The notes under the pieces were generated by a model. The model saw only the letters and a list, made by a program, of their open reading frames with translations, was not told where the DNA came from and searched no databases. This document shows, piece by piece, positions 17,367-26,695 of a DNA stretch of 64,000 nucleotides. The stretch spans positions 21,986 to 85,985 of the forward strand of contig JAEYOM010000004.1 in NCBI GenBank assembly GCA_023411715.1. Reading direction: 5' to 3'. The translations under genes and the position numbers were made by a program. How positions within the stretch are numbered: the stretch's first letter is position 1; each line of letters opens with the position of its first letter. This DNA is from Bacillota bacterium (GTDB lineage Bacteria > Bacillota > Clostridia > Acetivibrionales > DTU013).

Positions 17367-17672
17367 TTACCTCCCCGGATTGTTTAGATTATTGTTGACA
17401 ATGTTCACTATCTCGCTAATAAATTCGCCTATTACCGGCAAGTCCCATTTCATGATATACCGCAGGAGATAAATGATAAGCGCGGCCAGCAGCGTAAAGC
17501 CGATGGAAGCGCCGAATCCTCTCGCAAGTCCTGCCAAAAAATTTGAAAACAGCATTTTTCGCGGATGTTCAAGGTATTCCACGTATTCCTTGATCTTTGT
17601 TTTCTCCATATTGAAAGAAATCCGGTCCAGTTTCTTGTTAAGTAGCCTGTACATGGTTTTGCTGTCGAACAC
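17367..17672 (-). CDS. DUF5665-type small membrane protein
   Basis: 101 residues. A basic N-terminal helix (YRLLNKKLDRISFNMEKTKI) precedes YVEYLEHPRKMLFSNFLAGL and a membrane helix (about 60-82) ending before WDLPVIGEFI. This is the DUF5665 pattern found in Clostridia. Function unknown. The gene ends 3 bases before the YteA-like gene starts. Confidence 0.78.
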   Translation of the reverse strand: MFDSKTMYRLLNKKLDRISFNMEKTKIKEYVEYLEHPRKMLFSNFLAGLARGFGASIGFTLLAALIIYLLRYIMKWDLPVIGEFISEIVNIVNNNLNNPGR

Positions 17673-17698
17673 AAATACCCCCGCCTTCTCTCATGCGG

Positions 17699-17941
17699 CT
17701 AAACGTCGGTTCCGTCAAGTTCCTTTTTTGTAATTACGTGCCTGAGATTGTGAATATCCTTCTGAAGCGTCCCCGTTATATCCACCAGGCTGAACCTGAT
17801 ACGCTCGAGCAGCTCGTGATCGTCCCGCAGCGCGTCATACGGGTAATCCCCGACCGTATTCAGCTCGACATCGTTCAATAGATCTCCCGCTATTTTGTAA
17901 ATCGTCTCAAGATCGCTGTGCAATTCAGTTTCAACAAACAT
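17699..17941 (-). CDS. Small acidic protein of unknown function
   Basis: 80 residues from the ATG at 17941, chosen because GGAGGG precedes it. The protein is helical and acidic, with no membrane segment: ETELHSDLETIYKIAGDLLN, HELLERIRFSLVDITGTL. I do not recognise the family. It leads the short minus-strand run that includes the DUF5665-like and YteA-like genes. Confidence 0.65.
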   Translation of the reverse strand: MFVETELHSDLETIYKIAGDLLNDVELNTVGDYPYDALRDDHELLERIRFSLVDITGTLQKDIHNLRHVITKKELDGTDV

Positions 17942-18013
17942 GTGACCCTCCGTTTGCGGCAAATATCATATATATAGAATTTCAAATAAGCCGTATTTTT
18001 ATTATACAAAAGT

Positions 18014-18059
18014 AAAAAAGAGCATGGTCGTCCGTTTATGCCGGAAAACCGCGCTCTTT
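18014..18059 (-). terminator. Rho-independent terminator of ileS-aroB
   Basis: On the minus strand AAAGAGC (18053-18059) pairs with GCTCTTTT (18016-18023), with an inner CGG/CCG stem and a following T-run. It lies about 70 bases after the aroB stop. Confidence 0.7.
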
Positions 18060-18125
18060 AATAAAAATTTCAAATCATTCGGATTATACTTGAAAATGCA
18101 GCAAGTAACCGGATCACAGCCTGTC

Positions 18126-19220
18126 TCAAACAGCCTGATCCTCCTGTCCGAGTTCTACCAGGACCTGCTTTATCAGTTCGGCATCTTCCACGTAGCAGCT
18201 GATAACTTCCCCGATCTCCCTGGGCAGGATGAAATATAGCCTTCCGTCCCGGACTTTCTTGTCGAGGTACATCATGTCCAGTATACTGTCGGCGTCCATA
18301 CCGTTCGTTTTTACGGGCAGGCCCGCTTTCTTCAGCGTACCTTCCACCCTGGCCACAGCTTTGACGCTCACCATGCCGAGCTTGTGAGCGAGCCTGAACG
18401 CGCCTGCCATACCGATCGAAACACATTCCCCGTGCAGCAGCCTGAAGCCTGAAACACTCTCCACAGCATGCCCGATGGTGTGCCCGAAATTGAGCAGTGC
18501 CCTGATGCCTGCTTCGCGCTCGTCCTGCTCTATTACGCTCCCTTTGATCGAACAGTTCATCTTAGTGATGTACTGCAGCACATTCTCGTCAAAACCGTAT
18601 ATCTTTTCTATATTGTTATCGATGTAGTCATAAAACTCGGCATTCATTATCAGGCCGTGCTTGATGACTTCAGCCAGTCCCGATTTCAATTCCCTTTCAG
18701 GCAGCGTCCGCAGCGTATTTACATTGATGAATACGAACCGCGGCTGGTAAAATGCCCCGATCATATTCTTGCTGCCCTCAAAATCCACACCGGTCTTTCC
18801 GCCGATACTGCTGTCGGCTTGCGCCAGAAGGCTCGTCGGGATCTGTATGAACGGGATGCCTCTCAGGTAGGTTGCTGCTGCAAAGCCCGTAATGTCCCCC
18901 GTGACACCGCCGCCCAACGCTACGAGCGTCGAATTCCTGTCGAGTTTCAACGAGATGAGCTTCCTGTAAATATCGCTGACCGTATCAAGATTCTTGTTCT
19001 TCTCTCCCGCAGGAATCGTATGGCAGGAGACTTCCTTTGCGTACAGCGACAATTCATCCACGCAGGCCTGACAGTAATGCTTTTCGACATTACTGTCCGA
19101 AATGACCACGAATCTTCCGCCAAGCCTTGCGCTGCTGCATGCTTTATCCATGCCTGAAAAATCCGGTGCTATATAGATCGGATAACCCCTGTCACCGAGG
19201 TTGACATTCATTTTTACCAT
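18126..19220 (-). CDS. aroB: 3-dehydroquinate synthase
   Basis: 364 residues. Converts DAHP to 3-dehydroquinate, the second step of the shikimate pathway. The NAD-binding GGGVTGDITGFAAATYLRGI, the FIQIPTSLLAQADSSIGGKT block and the metal-ligand histidines in LNFGHTIGHAVE and HGECVSIGM are all present. It follows ileS by 13 bases in the same operon, while aroQ and aroE are elsewhere in this window. Confidence 0.95.
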   Translation of the reverse strand: MVKMNVNLGDRGYPIYIAPDFSGMDKACSSARLGGRFVVISDSNVEKHYCQACVDELSLYAKEVSCHTIPAGEKNKNLDTVSDIYRKLISLKLDRNSTLVALGGGVTGDITGFAAATYLRGIPFIQIPTSLLAQADSSIGGKTGVDFEGSKNMIGAFYQPRFVFINVNTLRTLPERELKSGLAEVIKHGLIMNAEFYDYIDNNIEKIYGFDENVLQYITKMNCSIKGSVIEQDEREAGIRALLNFGHTIGHAVESVSGFRLLHGECVSIGMAGAFRLAHKLGMVSVKAVARVEGTLKKAGLPVKTNGMDADSILDMMYLDKKVRDGRLYFILPREIGEVISCYVEDAELIKQVLVELGQEDQAV

Positions 19221-19233
19221 ACTACAACCTTCC

Positions 19234-22200
19234 TTACACCTTTTCTACTGTAAACGTTACAGCTTCCCCGTTTATATTCCATTCCTTACTGTAGCCTTCG
19301 CCGCCCGAAGGCCTGAGCTCGTCTCCGAGGACTTCGTCGCTTATAACTGCCATGTTGCGCTCAAATATGGCGTTGATCCTTTCATTGTCACCGTAATATA
19401 CCCTGATATGGTCCTGCACCTCGAAGCCTGCTTCCTTCCTCATGGTCTGGAGCTTGCTTATGATCTCGCGGACAAACCCTTCCTCTATCAGTTCGGGAGT
19501 CAGGTTGGTATCGAGCACTACGGCAACATCCCTGTCGCTTTCGGATACGAAGCCTTCCTTCTGCGCTGTGTCGACAAGCACATCCGACAGTTCGAGGACA
19601 ATTTCGGCGCCTTCAAGCTCAAAGCTTACGCTGCCGTCCTTGTTGAAACGTGACATGAATTCATTTCCGTCCACCCCGGAAAGGTATTCGCCGATCTTCG
19701 GCACAAGCTTGCCGTATTTCGGACCGAGCGTCCTCAGCTGCGGTTTGAATTTATACGTCGTAAAGCCCGACGCGTCGTCCGTGAATACTATCTGCTTGAC
19801 GTTTAGTTCGTCGGCGACCAGTTCGCGATACATCTGCGGCAGTTCGCCCTCCGCCTTCACGTAAATCTTTCCGATAGGCTGGCGGTTTTTGATATTCGCG
19901 GTATTTCTGCAGGCACGGCCCAGAACTACGTATTTAAGCACTTTATCCATATTTTCTTCAAGATCGGCGTCGATATATTCTTTCCTTACCACCGGGAAAT
20001 CGCACAGATGAACGCTTTCAGGCGCATTAGCGTCAACGCTGCCGACGAGGTTCAGATATATCTCCTCTGTGATGAACGGGACGAACGGCGCAGCTGTCTT
20101 AGAAAGCTCGACAAGTACTGTGTAAAGCGTCATATATGCATTTATCTTGTCCTGGCACATCTCCTTCTGCCAGAAACGCTCCCTGCACCTTCTGACATAC
20201 CAGTTGCTCAGTTCGTCTACGAATTCCTGTATATCCCTGCCGGACTCGGTTATCCTGTAATTTTCAAGGTTTTTATCCACGTTTCCGATCAGTGTGTAAA
20301 GCCTTGAAAGGATCCACTTATCCATTACGGATAGCTTATCTTTTTCCAGTTTATAATCGAGCGGGTTAAAACCGTCGATATTCGCATACAGCACATAGAA
20401 AGCATAGGTGTTCCACAAGGTGCCCATGAACTTCCTCTGGCTTTCGCTCACAGCTTCTTCATAGAATCTGCTAGGCAGCCACGGTGCGCTGCCGGTATAG
20501 AAATACCAGCGGACGGCGTCCGAACCCTGCTTGTTGAGAACTGTCCACGGATCGACTACATTGCCCTTGTGCTTGCTCATTTTCTGACCGTCTTTGTCAT
20601 TTACATGGCCAAGCACTATACAGTTTTTGAAGGCCGGCTCGTCGAACAACAGCGAAGAAATTGCCAGCAACGTGTAGAACCAGCCTCTTGTCTGGTCTAT
20701 AGCCTCGCTTATGAAATCCGCCGGATAGCGTTTTTCAAAAATATCCTTGTTCTCGAAGGGATAGTGCCACTGTGCAAAAGGCATAGAACCCGAGTCGAAC
20801 CAGCAGTCTATGACTTCGGATACCCTCTTCATATCGCCCGAGCATTTCGGACATCTGAGCTTCAAGTTGTCAATAAACGGCTTATGCAGTTCTATATCGT
20901 CGGGCACGTTTTCACCGAGCTCTTTAAGTTCGGCAATGCTTCCTACAAGATGCCTGTGTCCGCATTTGCACTCCCAGATCGGCAGAGGCGTGCCCCAGTA
21001 TCTTGAACGGCTGAGACCCCAATCCACGACATTCTCGAGGAAATTACCCATACGGCCTTCCTTTATATTATCAGGCATCCAATTTATACTGTTGTTATTC
21101 TTCAACAACCTGTCACGGATCGCGGTCATTTTGATGAACCAGGTGTCGCGTGCGTAATAGAGCAGCGGCGTGTCGCATCTCCAGCAGAACGGATATGAAT
21201 GCTCGTAAGCCAGCGTCTTGTATAAAAGGCCCCTTGAGTCGAGGTCCTTTATGATATCCGGATCGACATCCTTTACGAACCTGCCCTTCCATGGTTTTAC
21301 TTCCTCTATGAATTCGCCCTGCTCGTTAACCATCTGCACAAAAGGCAGGTCATTATCCTTTCCGACTCTTGAGTCATCCTCACCGAACGCGGGCGCGATA
21401 TGAACTATACCGGAGCCGTCGGACAGAGTGACATAATTGTCGCAGACTACGTACCAGGCTTTTTTATCCGGCCTGGCGAAGTCGAATAACGGCTCATATT
21501 CCATACCGCGCAGTTCCGTTCCCCGATAGCTGCCGACAACGCTGTATTCGCTCTTCAAAACGGCCGGAGCAAGCGCTTCCGCCAGAATATATGTCTCATC
21601 GCCGCATTTTGCACGTACGTATGTTTCATCGGGATTTACGCACAATGCAACGTTGGAAGGCAATGTCCACGGAGTGGTCGTCCATGCCATCAGGTAAACT
21701 CCCTGTTCGCCTTTTACTTTGAACTTAACAAATACCGAGGTCTCAGTTACATCCTTGTAGCCCTGCGCGACTTCGTGGCTTGACAGCGAGGTGCCGCAGC
21801 GCGGACAGTACGGAACTATCTTGTGCCCCTTGTAAAGCAGCCCTTTGTCCCATATCTGCTTCAATGCCCACCATTCAGATTCGATATAGGTATTGTTGTA
21901 TGTGATATAGGGATCCTCCATATCGGCCCAGAAACCGACACGGTCGCTGATCTCCTCCCACTCGTGCTTGTATTTCCATACGCTTTCCTTGCACTTCTGG
22001 ATAAAAGGCTCCACGCCGTATTCTTCGATCTGCGGCTTGCCGTTTATACCGAGCAGCTTCTCAACTTCAAGCTCAACAGGCAGTCCGTGCGTATCCCAGC
22101 CTGCTTTTCTCAGGACATTATAGCCCTTCATCGTCTTGTAGCGCGGGATTATATCCTTCATTGCCCTGGTGAGGACATGGCCTATATGCGGTTTTCCGTT

Positions 22201-22350
22201 GGCTGTCGGCGGACCGTCGTAGAAGGTGAACGCGTCGCGGCCTTCCCTGAATTTAAGACTCTTTTCAAAAATTTTATTGTCTTTCCAGTACTTCAGCACT
22301 TCCTGCTCACGTTCAACAAATTTCAGATCTGTCGATACTTTTTTGTACAT
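19234..22350 (-). CDS. ileS: Isoleucyl-tRNA synthetase
   Basis: 1038 residues. Class I synthetase with HIGH motif PHIGHVLTRAMKD and KMSKS loop GQKMSKHKGNV, a CP1 editing domain and cysteine pairs (CPRCG, CPKC). The N-terminus (FVEREQEVLKYWKDNKIFEK) and long C-terminal domain place it in the eukaryote-like IleRS type. The start at 22350 is chosen because AGGAGG precedes it; the longer frame runs into the leader. Expression should be controlled by the T-box leader upstream. Confidence 0.96.
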   Translation of the reverse strand: MYKKVSTDLKFVEREQEVLKYWKDNKIFEKSLKFREGRDAFTFYDGPPTANGKPHIGHVLTRAMKDIIPRYKTMKGYNVLRKAGWDTHGLPVELEVEKLLGINGKPQIEEYGVEPFIQKCKESVWKYKHEWEEISDRVGFWADMEDPYITYNNTYIESEWWALKQIWDKGLLYKGHKIVPYCPRCGTSLSSHEVAQGYKDVTETSVFVKFKVKGEQGVYLMAWTTTPWTLPSNVALCVNPDETYVRAKCGDETYILAEALAPAVLKSEYSVVGSYRGTELRGMEYEPLFDFARPDKKAWYVVCDNYVTLSDGSGIVHIAPAFGEDDSRVGKDNDLPFVQMVNEQGEFIEEVKPWKGRFVKDVDPDIIKDLDSRGLLYKTLAYEHSYPFCWRCDTPLLYYARDTWFIKMTAIRDRLLKNNNSINWMPDNIKEGRMGNFLENVVDWGLSRSRYWGTPLPIWECKCGHRHLVGSIAELKELGENVPDDIELHKPFIDNLKLRCPKCSGDMKRVSEVIDCWFDSGSMPFAQWHYPFENKDIFEKRYPADFISEAIDQTRGWFYTLLAISSLLFDEPAFKNCIVLGHVNDKDGQKMSKHKGNVVDPWTVLNKQGSDAVRWYFYTGSAPWLPSRFYEEAVSESQRKFMGTLWNTYAFYVLYANIDGFNPLDYKLEKDKLSVMDKWILSRLYTLIGNVDKNLENYRITESGRDIQEFVDELSNWYVRRCRERFWQKEMCQDKINAYMTLYTVLVELSKTAAPFVPFITEEIYLNLVGSVDANAPESVHLCDFPVVRKEYIDADLEENMDKVLKYVVLGRACRNTANIKNRQPIGKIYVKAEGELPQMYRELVADELNVKQIVFTDDASGFTTYKFKPQLRTLGPKYGKLVPKIGEYLSGVDGNEFMSRFNKDGSVSFELEGAEIVLELSDVLVDTAQKEGFVSESDRDVAVVLDTNLTPELIEEGFVREIISKLQTMRKEAGFEVQDHIRVYYGDNERINAIFERNMAVISDEVLGDELRPSGGEGYSKEWNINGEAVTFTVEKV

Positions 22351-22472
22351 AACTTCCTCCTGTATTATAGATCCCGGGTTATACGACCCGCCCAATAATT
22401 TTCCTGTTGCGCAAATCCATTACACCCTTGATAAATGAAACTAAAGAACCGTCCCTTTGTTTCATGTAAACT

Positions 22473-22750
22473 AAAAAACCCCTCGATCCCAGATAAAGGG
22501 ACGAGAGGATATGACTCACGCGTTACCACCCAAATTACCGCTGTAATTACAGTCTTCGACTGTTATTCACGGCAGTCTCTTGATCATACCTTTAACGGAG
22601 TGACCCGGCTTATCGTACTTGCGCTTTCACGCTTTCAGCAAGCGGCTCCCGGAGGATTTTCAGGAAACTCTTCCGCAGCCTCGCACCGGCCGGCTGCTCT
22701 CTGTTGGATTAGCGATCCTTACTCGTTCCGATCATAGCAATAAAATATTA
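22473..22750 (-). promoter_or_regulatory. T-box leader (isoleucine) of ileS
   Basis: Read on the minus strand, Stem I carries AGAGAGCAGCC and GGTGCGAGGCTGC. An ATC triplet (22655-22657) directly precedes CTCCGGGAG, the position of the specifier codon, and ATC is an Ile codon. The conserved T-box GGGTGGTAACGCG lies at 22519-22531. A terminator follows with arms CTCGTCCC/GGGATCGAGG and a T-run (22473-22510). Uncharged tRNA-Ile should pair with the specifier and T-box, favouring the antiterminator. Confidence 0.92.
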
Positions 22751-22756
22751 AAAATC

Positions 22757-22786
22757 ATTATACATCACGGACTTGTTTCCTGTCAA
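22757..22786 (-). promoter_or_regulatory. Sigma-A promoter of the ileS T-box transcript
   Basis: TTGACA (22781-22786, minus strand) and TATAAT (22757-22762) are 18 bases apart, placing the transcript start near 22750. Confidence 0.8.
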
Positions 22787-22789
22787 CAA

Positions 22790-22837
22790 AGTCCTGCCGT
22801 GGTATTCAAGACCTACAGTCCTGCCGTGGTATTCAAG
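22790..22837. repeat. Direct repeat of 21 bp
   Basis: AGTCCTGCCGTGGTATTCAA followed by G occurs at 22790-22810 and again at 22817-22837, just upstream of the ileS promoter and downstream of the divIVA-like stop codon. Confidence 0.8.
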
Positions 22838-22860
22838 CCGTGTAAAACGATCAGGCAGCC

Positions 22861-23325
22861 TCAAGCGCTCCTGTCATCATCCTCAAAAATCTGCTTGAGC
22901 GTTTCCATCTGCGACATCAATAGCATTTCGCATTTTGACTTGAATATATGCAGCTTCTTCTTGGAATCCTCATATTCGAATTTTATTTTTACAACTTCCT
23001 GGTTGGCGTCGTTGATAAGCTTCTGTGCTCTGACCTCGGCGTCATGGACGATATTTTCAGCTTTCTCGTATGCGTTCTTCTTTATGTCCTCTCCGGTTTG
23101 CTGCGCAACGAGTAGTGTGTTCTGAAGCGACTCCTCGATGGTCTTGTAATGCTGCAGCCCTTCGTTCAGCAGTGCGAGCTTGTCCTTCAGTTCCACGTTC
23201 TCGCGTATGTATGCGCTGTAGTCTTCAATGACTTTGTCGAGGACATCGTTTACCATATCCTCGTTGTAGCCCCCGATAGCTTTTTTAAAGGTCAGGTTCT
23301 GCAGATCATTCGGTGTATAATTCAT
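22861..23325 (-). CDS. divIVA: DivIVA-domain cell division/polarity protein
   Basis: 154 residues. The N-terminal lipid-binding domain has YTPNDLQNLTFKKAIGGYNE and VLDKVIEDY, followed by a long coiled coil (about 40-140). DivIVA binds curved membranes at septa and poles. The neighbours ylmH and sepF are its usual companions in Gram-positive genomes. Confidence 0.9.
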   Translation of the reverse strand: MNYTPNDLQNLTFKKAIGGYNEDMVNDVLDKVIEDYSAYIRENVELKDKLALLNEGLQHYKTIEESLQNTLLVAQQTGEDIKKNAYEKAENIVHDAEVRAQKLINDANQEVVKIKFEYEDSKKKLHIFKSKCEMLLMSQMETLKQIFEDDDRSA

Positions 23326-23340
23326 CGATCGGTCACCTCT

Positions 23341-24138
23341 TCAGACTAATTTTTTTATACAAACTGTTATTCTGGCCTTTTTCGTCAAGCCTCCGACCTT
23401 TTCAAGGACGGCTCTTCCCTTTCCCCGTAAACTTACTGTATCGCCTTCATGCACCACTTTGTCCGGGCTCAGGGAGACTTCCCAGTTCAGCTGCACCTTG
23501 CCGGCTTTTATGCAATCAGCCGCGAGGCTTCTGGATATACCGAATGCGGGGGCACACAGGCTGTCCAGCCTGAGTGTCGAAAGCGTAGCTTTTATTTCCC
23601 TGGTTTTTGCTTCCGGGACATTAAGATCCGAAATTTCGGTTGTTTTAAGGCTGATGCCCGTATTGCCGATTTTATCGAGATTTCCTGCTATATATCCGGC
23701 AATATCGCTCAGCACAATGATACTGCATTTATCTTCTCTGACAAGGATATCACCTGTGACTTCCCGTTTTATCCCCAAACTCATCAGAGCGCCGAGGTAA
23801 TCCCTGTGTGTCAGACTGTTCCTTGCGAGCGGAGTTATTTCGATGACCTTGAGGATACTTCCCTGGAATTCGTATAAATCCTCTTCATCGGAAAATTCCG
23901 GTCTGAATACGGCAATAGCCCTTTCAGCGCCCGGGTATCCGCCGAAAAAGGAATATTCGCGGACATTGAGCGAGGGCAGGAGCTTTTCCGCCAGATTTAT
24001 CTGATGAGGGTCGAGAAAATCGGAATGTGAAAAACCCCGCGTCTTTCCGGAAAATTCGGATTTATCGAGCAGCCTTGCGATGGCAAGTCTGTCTTCGGCT
24101 TTACCTATCGACCTTAAAACTCCGTCTTTGTTTTGCAT
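23341..24138 (-). CDS. YlmH-family S4-domain RNA-binding protein
   Basis: 265 residues. The C-terminal S4 domain (about 185-250: LRLDSLCAPAFGISRSLAAD through GDTVSLRGKGRAVLEKVGG) follows an N-terminal domain with FFGGYPGAERAIAVF. YlmH proteins are reported to act on stalled ribosomes and lie in the division gene cluster between sepF and divIVA, as here. Confidence 0.9.
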   Translation of the reverse strand: MQNKDGVLRSIGKAEDRLAIARLLDKSEFSGKTRGFSHSDFLDPHQINLAEKLLPSLNVREYSFFGGYPGAERAIAVFRPEFSDEEDLYEFQGSILKVIEITPLARNSLTHRDYLGALMSLGIKREVTGDILVREDKCSIIVLSDIAGYIAGNLDKIGNTGISLKTTEISDLNVPEAKTREIKATLSTLRLDSLCAPAFGISRSLAADCIKAGKVQLNWEVSLSPDKVVHEGDTVSLRGKGRAVLEKVGGLTKKARITVCIKKLV

Positions 24139-24150
24139 ATGAAGCGATGC

Positions 24151-24612
24151 CTAATATTTCATCCAGGGAAAATTACCCTTGCCTTTTATTTCGTTATCCA
24201 ATTCGCCCATTATGTCGACATTATTAGGAGCAATAAGGAAGATGCCTGTAGATACCTTCTGAATCTCGCCGTCCAGACCGTAGACCGATCCGCTCAGGAA
24301 ATCCACAACTCTCTGGGCTGTCTCCTTGTTCAGATTTTCAAGATTGACAACTACTGGTTTTTTGCTCTTGAGATGATCGCAGACTTCGCGGGCGTCATCG
24401 AATGTCTCAGGCTGCATTATGACAACCTTGAACTGATTATTGGAATGAATATTTACAACTTTATTTTGTTGGGACTTCTTTGTAAAGGACTGCAAATAAC
24501 CGGGAGTTGAATCGGATTCTTCTCTTTCTTCTTCCTGTACATCTTCCGCTTCTTCCTCTTCCTCAGATTCCCACCCAACGAGATTCAACATCTTGTTCAG
24601 CAGTTTAGCCAT
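24151..24612 (-). CDS. sepF: Cell division protein SepF
   Basis: 153 residues from the ATG at 24612, which follows a GGAGGG site. The N-terminal MAKLLNKMLNLVGWE is an amphipathic membrane-binding helix. An acidic linker follows, then the SepF core with VVIMQPETFDDAREVCDHLK and FLSGSVYGLDGEIQKVSTGI. SepF bundles FtsZ filaments at the membrane. Confidence 0.93.
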   Translation of the reverse strand: MAKLLNKMLNLVGWESEEEEEAEDVQEEEREESDSTPGYLQSFTKKSQQNKVVNIHSNNQFKVVIMQPETFDDAREVCDHLKSKKPVVVNLENLNKETAQRVVDFLSGSVYGLDGEIQKVSTGIFLIAPNNVDIMGELDNEIKGKGNFPWMKY

Positions 24613-24652
24613 TAGTAGATCCCTCCGTTTTTCGTTCGTAAATATATATGGG

Positions 24653-25369
24653 TCATACGCGTTTTCCAAAAAGAGCGGTACCTATCCTGACCATGTTGGC
24701 GCCTTCCTCTATCGCGATCTCAAAATCATTGCTCATGCCCATGGAAAGGTAATCCATATTTATATTATCAATATTTTCCTTACCGATGTCAATAAGCAAT
24801 TTTCTAAGGTTTGCAAACACCCACCTGATATTTTCAGGGTTTTCAGCCATCGGCGCTATCGTCATCAAGCCTCTTATCCTAATGTTTTCCAGTTTACTTG
24901 CCGCTTTGACAAAGTCGAGCGTCTCTTCGGGCTTTATTCCGAACTTTGATTCCTCTCCAGCGACGTTTACCTGAACTAGTACATCTATGCGCCTGCCTGC
25001 TTTTTGCGCTCTTTTCTGTATTTCATGCGCCAGTTCCAGGCTGTCGAGTGAATGGATCATGCTCACCCTGTCTGCTATATATTTGACCTTGTTGGTCTGA
25101 AGATGGCCTATAAGGTGCCAATTGCATTCTATGTCCAATATATCGGTTTTGTCGCACAATTCCTGAACTCTATTTTCGCCGAAATCCATGATCCCTGCGT
25201 CAAAAGCTGCTTTGACCTTGTCCGCCGTTACCGTTTTACTGACGGCTATTAACTTTATTTCCCCAGGATCCCTGCCGGATCTGGCGGCGGCTTCCCGTAT
25301 ACGGGCCAGGATCTTTTCATAATTTTCTTTTAAATTCTTTTGATCCTCTGCGTAATTATTACCGGTCAT
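24653..25369 (-). CDS. YggS-family PLP homeostasis protein
   Basis: 238 residues. An alanine-racemase-like TIM barrel without the C-terminal domain. The PLP lysine is Lys45 in IAVSKTV. WHLIGHLQTNKVKY, QVNVAGEESKFG and LSMGMSNDFEIAIEEGANMV are family signatures. It buffers free pyridoxal phosphate. Starts overlap by four bases with the upstream gene. Confidence 0.93.
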   Translation of the reverse strand: MTGNNYAEDQKNLKENYEKILARIREAAARSGRDPGEIKLIAVSKTVTADKVKAAFDAGIMDFGENRVQELCDKTDILDIECNWHLIGHLQTNKVKYIADRVSMIHSLDSLELAHEIQKRAQKAGRRIDVLVQVNVAGEESKFGIKPEETLDFVKAASKLENIRIRGLMTIAPMAENPENIRWVFANLRKLLIDIGKENIDNINMDYLSMGMSNDFEIAIEEGANMVRIGTALFGKRV

Positions 25370-26691
25370 TGCTCTATTATATCTCCTTCAGCAATATTAT
25401 CGGGATTCACTATATAAGTATCGTAAAGACTCACCGTCTTATTTACTTCACCGTCGGGCGTACTGATAATAGCGTACTCGTCATCCCTGCAAAGTATATT
25501 GACAGTCCTGTTGGCAGCTACGTTATATCTGATCAGCATGATCCTGGCCTTGGTACCGTCTGCGGATATATCCCGCAGGCATTTCACCGGAACCTTCAGT
25601 CCTTCTTCCGTTTTACTAATGAAGTCAACGCTGACGATCCTTTGGGAAGAAAGCGTATCGACTCCCTTGTTTATCCTGACGACTACCACTTTCCGGCCAT
25701 CCCCGCCGTTATTGATATTGTTTACGGTGGCGGTCGTTTCTATGTCAGTTCCGTTAATCCTCAGATAGATGCTGCCGCCTGCCTTGAAGGCCTTAGCCCG
25801 ATCTGCCGGTATTGCAGCGGCAAGATAAAGGTCGGTGCCTTTGATTACCTTGGCTGCTGGCAGGCCTGCCTTTACAGTTCCGTTTCCGGCCATGATCCCG
25901 GAATATTTGCCGGATATGCTGTCAAGCTCCCCGGGAGTGAGCTTTTTAAGCACTGCCGGCGTCAATTGCTTTTCAAATCCGTCGATAGCGTATGAGACAA
26001 CTCCTGAAGTATCCGATTTTATCTCGACGGTATTCCTGTTTATCCTGCCCTGTATGTCATCCTTTTCTTTCTGCAGGGAAATAATGTAGCTGTCCGTGGA
26101 GTTTGCACCAACGATCTCTGCTTTTTTCTCCACTATATTTACGATTTCGTTCCTGTATTTTCCCATATCCGAGAAACTTCTTGAATTACACGCAACTATC
26201 AGATCCCGGACTTCGATGCCTATTTCATCATCAAGCTTCGCAAGGTCGCCGGAGAAAAAGTCGGTTTTTTCGGCCTTTTCCATCTTTGCCTTCACGATCT
26301 TTGAGTTTATATCTTCAATATCCTTGTGCAGCTTGTCGGAGGTATCGTTCATTACCAGCGCAATCCGCGAAAACGCCGACGTTCTTTCGCCCTCGCCGAT
26401 CTCGGCGATATATCTTCCTGCGATCTTTGAAGGCTGCAGCAGCTTTTCATCCCTGATTATAATGGCGCTGCTTTGTACGTAATCCTCTATAATGCCGTTC
26501 CGGATCACGTCGCTGGTTATATGCCTGCTGGAAAGCCAGTTCATGAGCGAAGGTATATAAAGCAGTACGAAGAGGAAAAACAGAAGGCCCCCAAGCGTGG
26601 CGCGCTTGATATAGCGCGGTTTTTTCTCCTCTTCGGTTTTGTCGGCAGTTTTATCTCTTTCCATTTTGTCTTTCGCTAATTTGTACCTCAT
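25366..26691 (-). CDS. HlyD-like membrane-anchored protein of the sepF cluster
   Basis: 441 residues. A charged cytoplasmic N-terminus, one membrane helix (about 32-50, GGLLFFLFVLLYIPSLM), a coiled-coil region (about 110-215) and beta-rich barrel/lipoyl-like segments resemble HlyD/RND adaptor proteins. No partner transporter is encoded next to it. Homologues sit next to yggS and sepF in Clostridia, so a division or envelope role is plausible but unproven. Confidence 0.75.
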   Translation of the reverse strand: MRYKLAKDKMERDKTADKTEEEKKPRYIKRATLGGLLFFLFVLLYIPSLMNWLSSRHITSDVIRNGIIEDYVQSSAIIIRDEKLLQPSKIAGRYIAEIGEGERTSAFSRIALVMNDTSDKLHKDIEDINSKIVKAKMEKAEKTDFFSGDLAKLDDEIGIEVRDLIVACNSRSFSDMGKYRNEIVNIVEKKAEIVGANSTDSYIISLQKEKDDIQGRINRNTVEIKSDTSGVVSYAIDGFEKQLTPAVLKKLTPGELDSISGKYSGIMAGNGTVKAGLPAAKVIKGTDLYLAAAIPADRAKAFKAGGSIYLRINGTDIETTATVNNINNGGDGRKVVVVRINKGVDTLSSQRIVSVDFISKTEEGLKVPVKCLRDISADGTKARIMLIRYNVAANRTVNILCRDDEYAIISTPDGEVNKTVSLYDTYIVNPDNIAEGDIIEQ

Positions 26692-26695
26692 TTTA

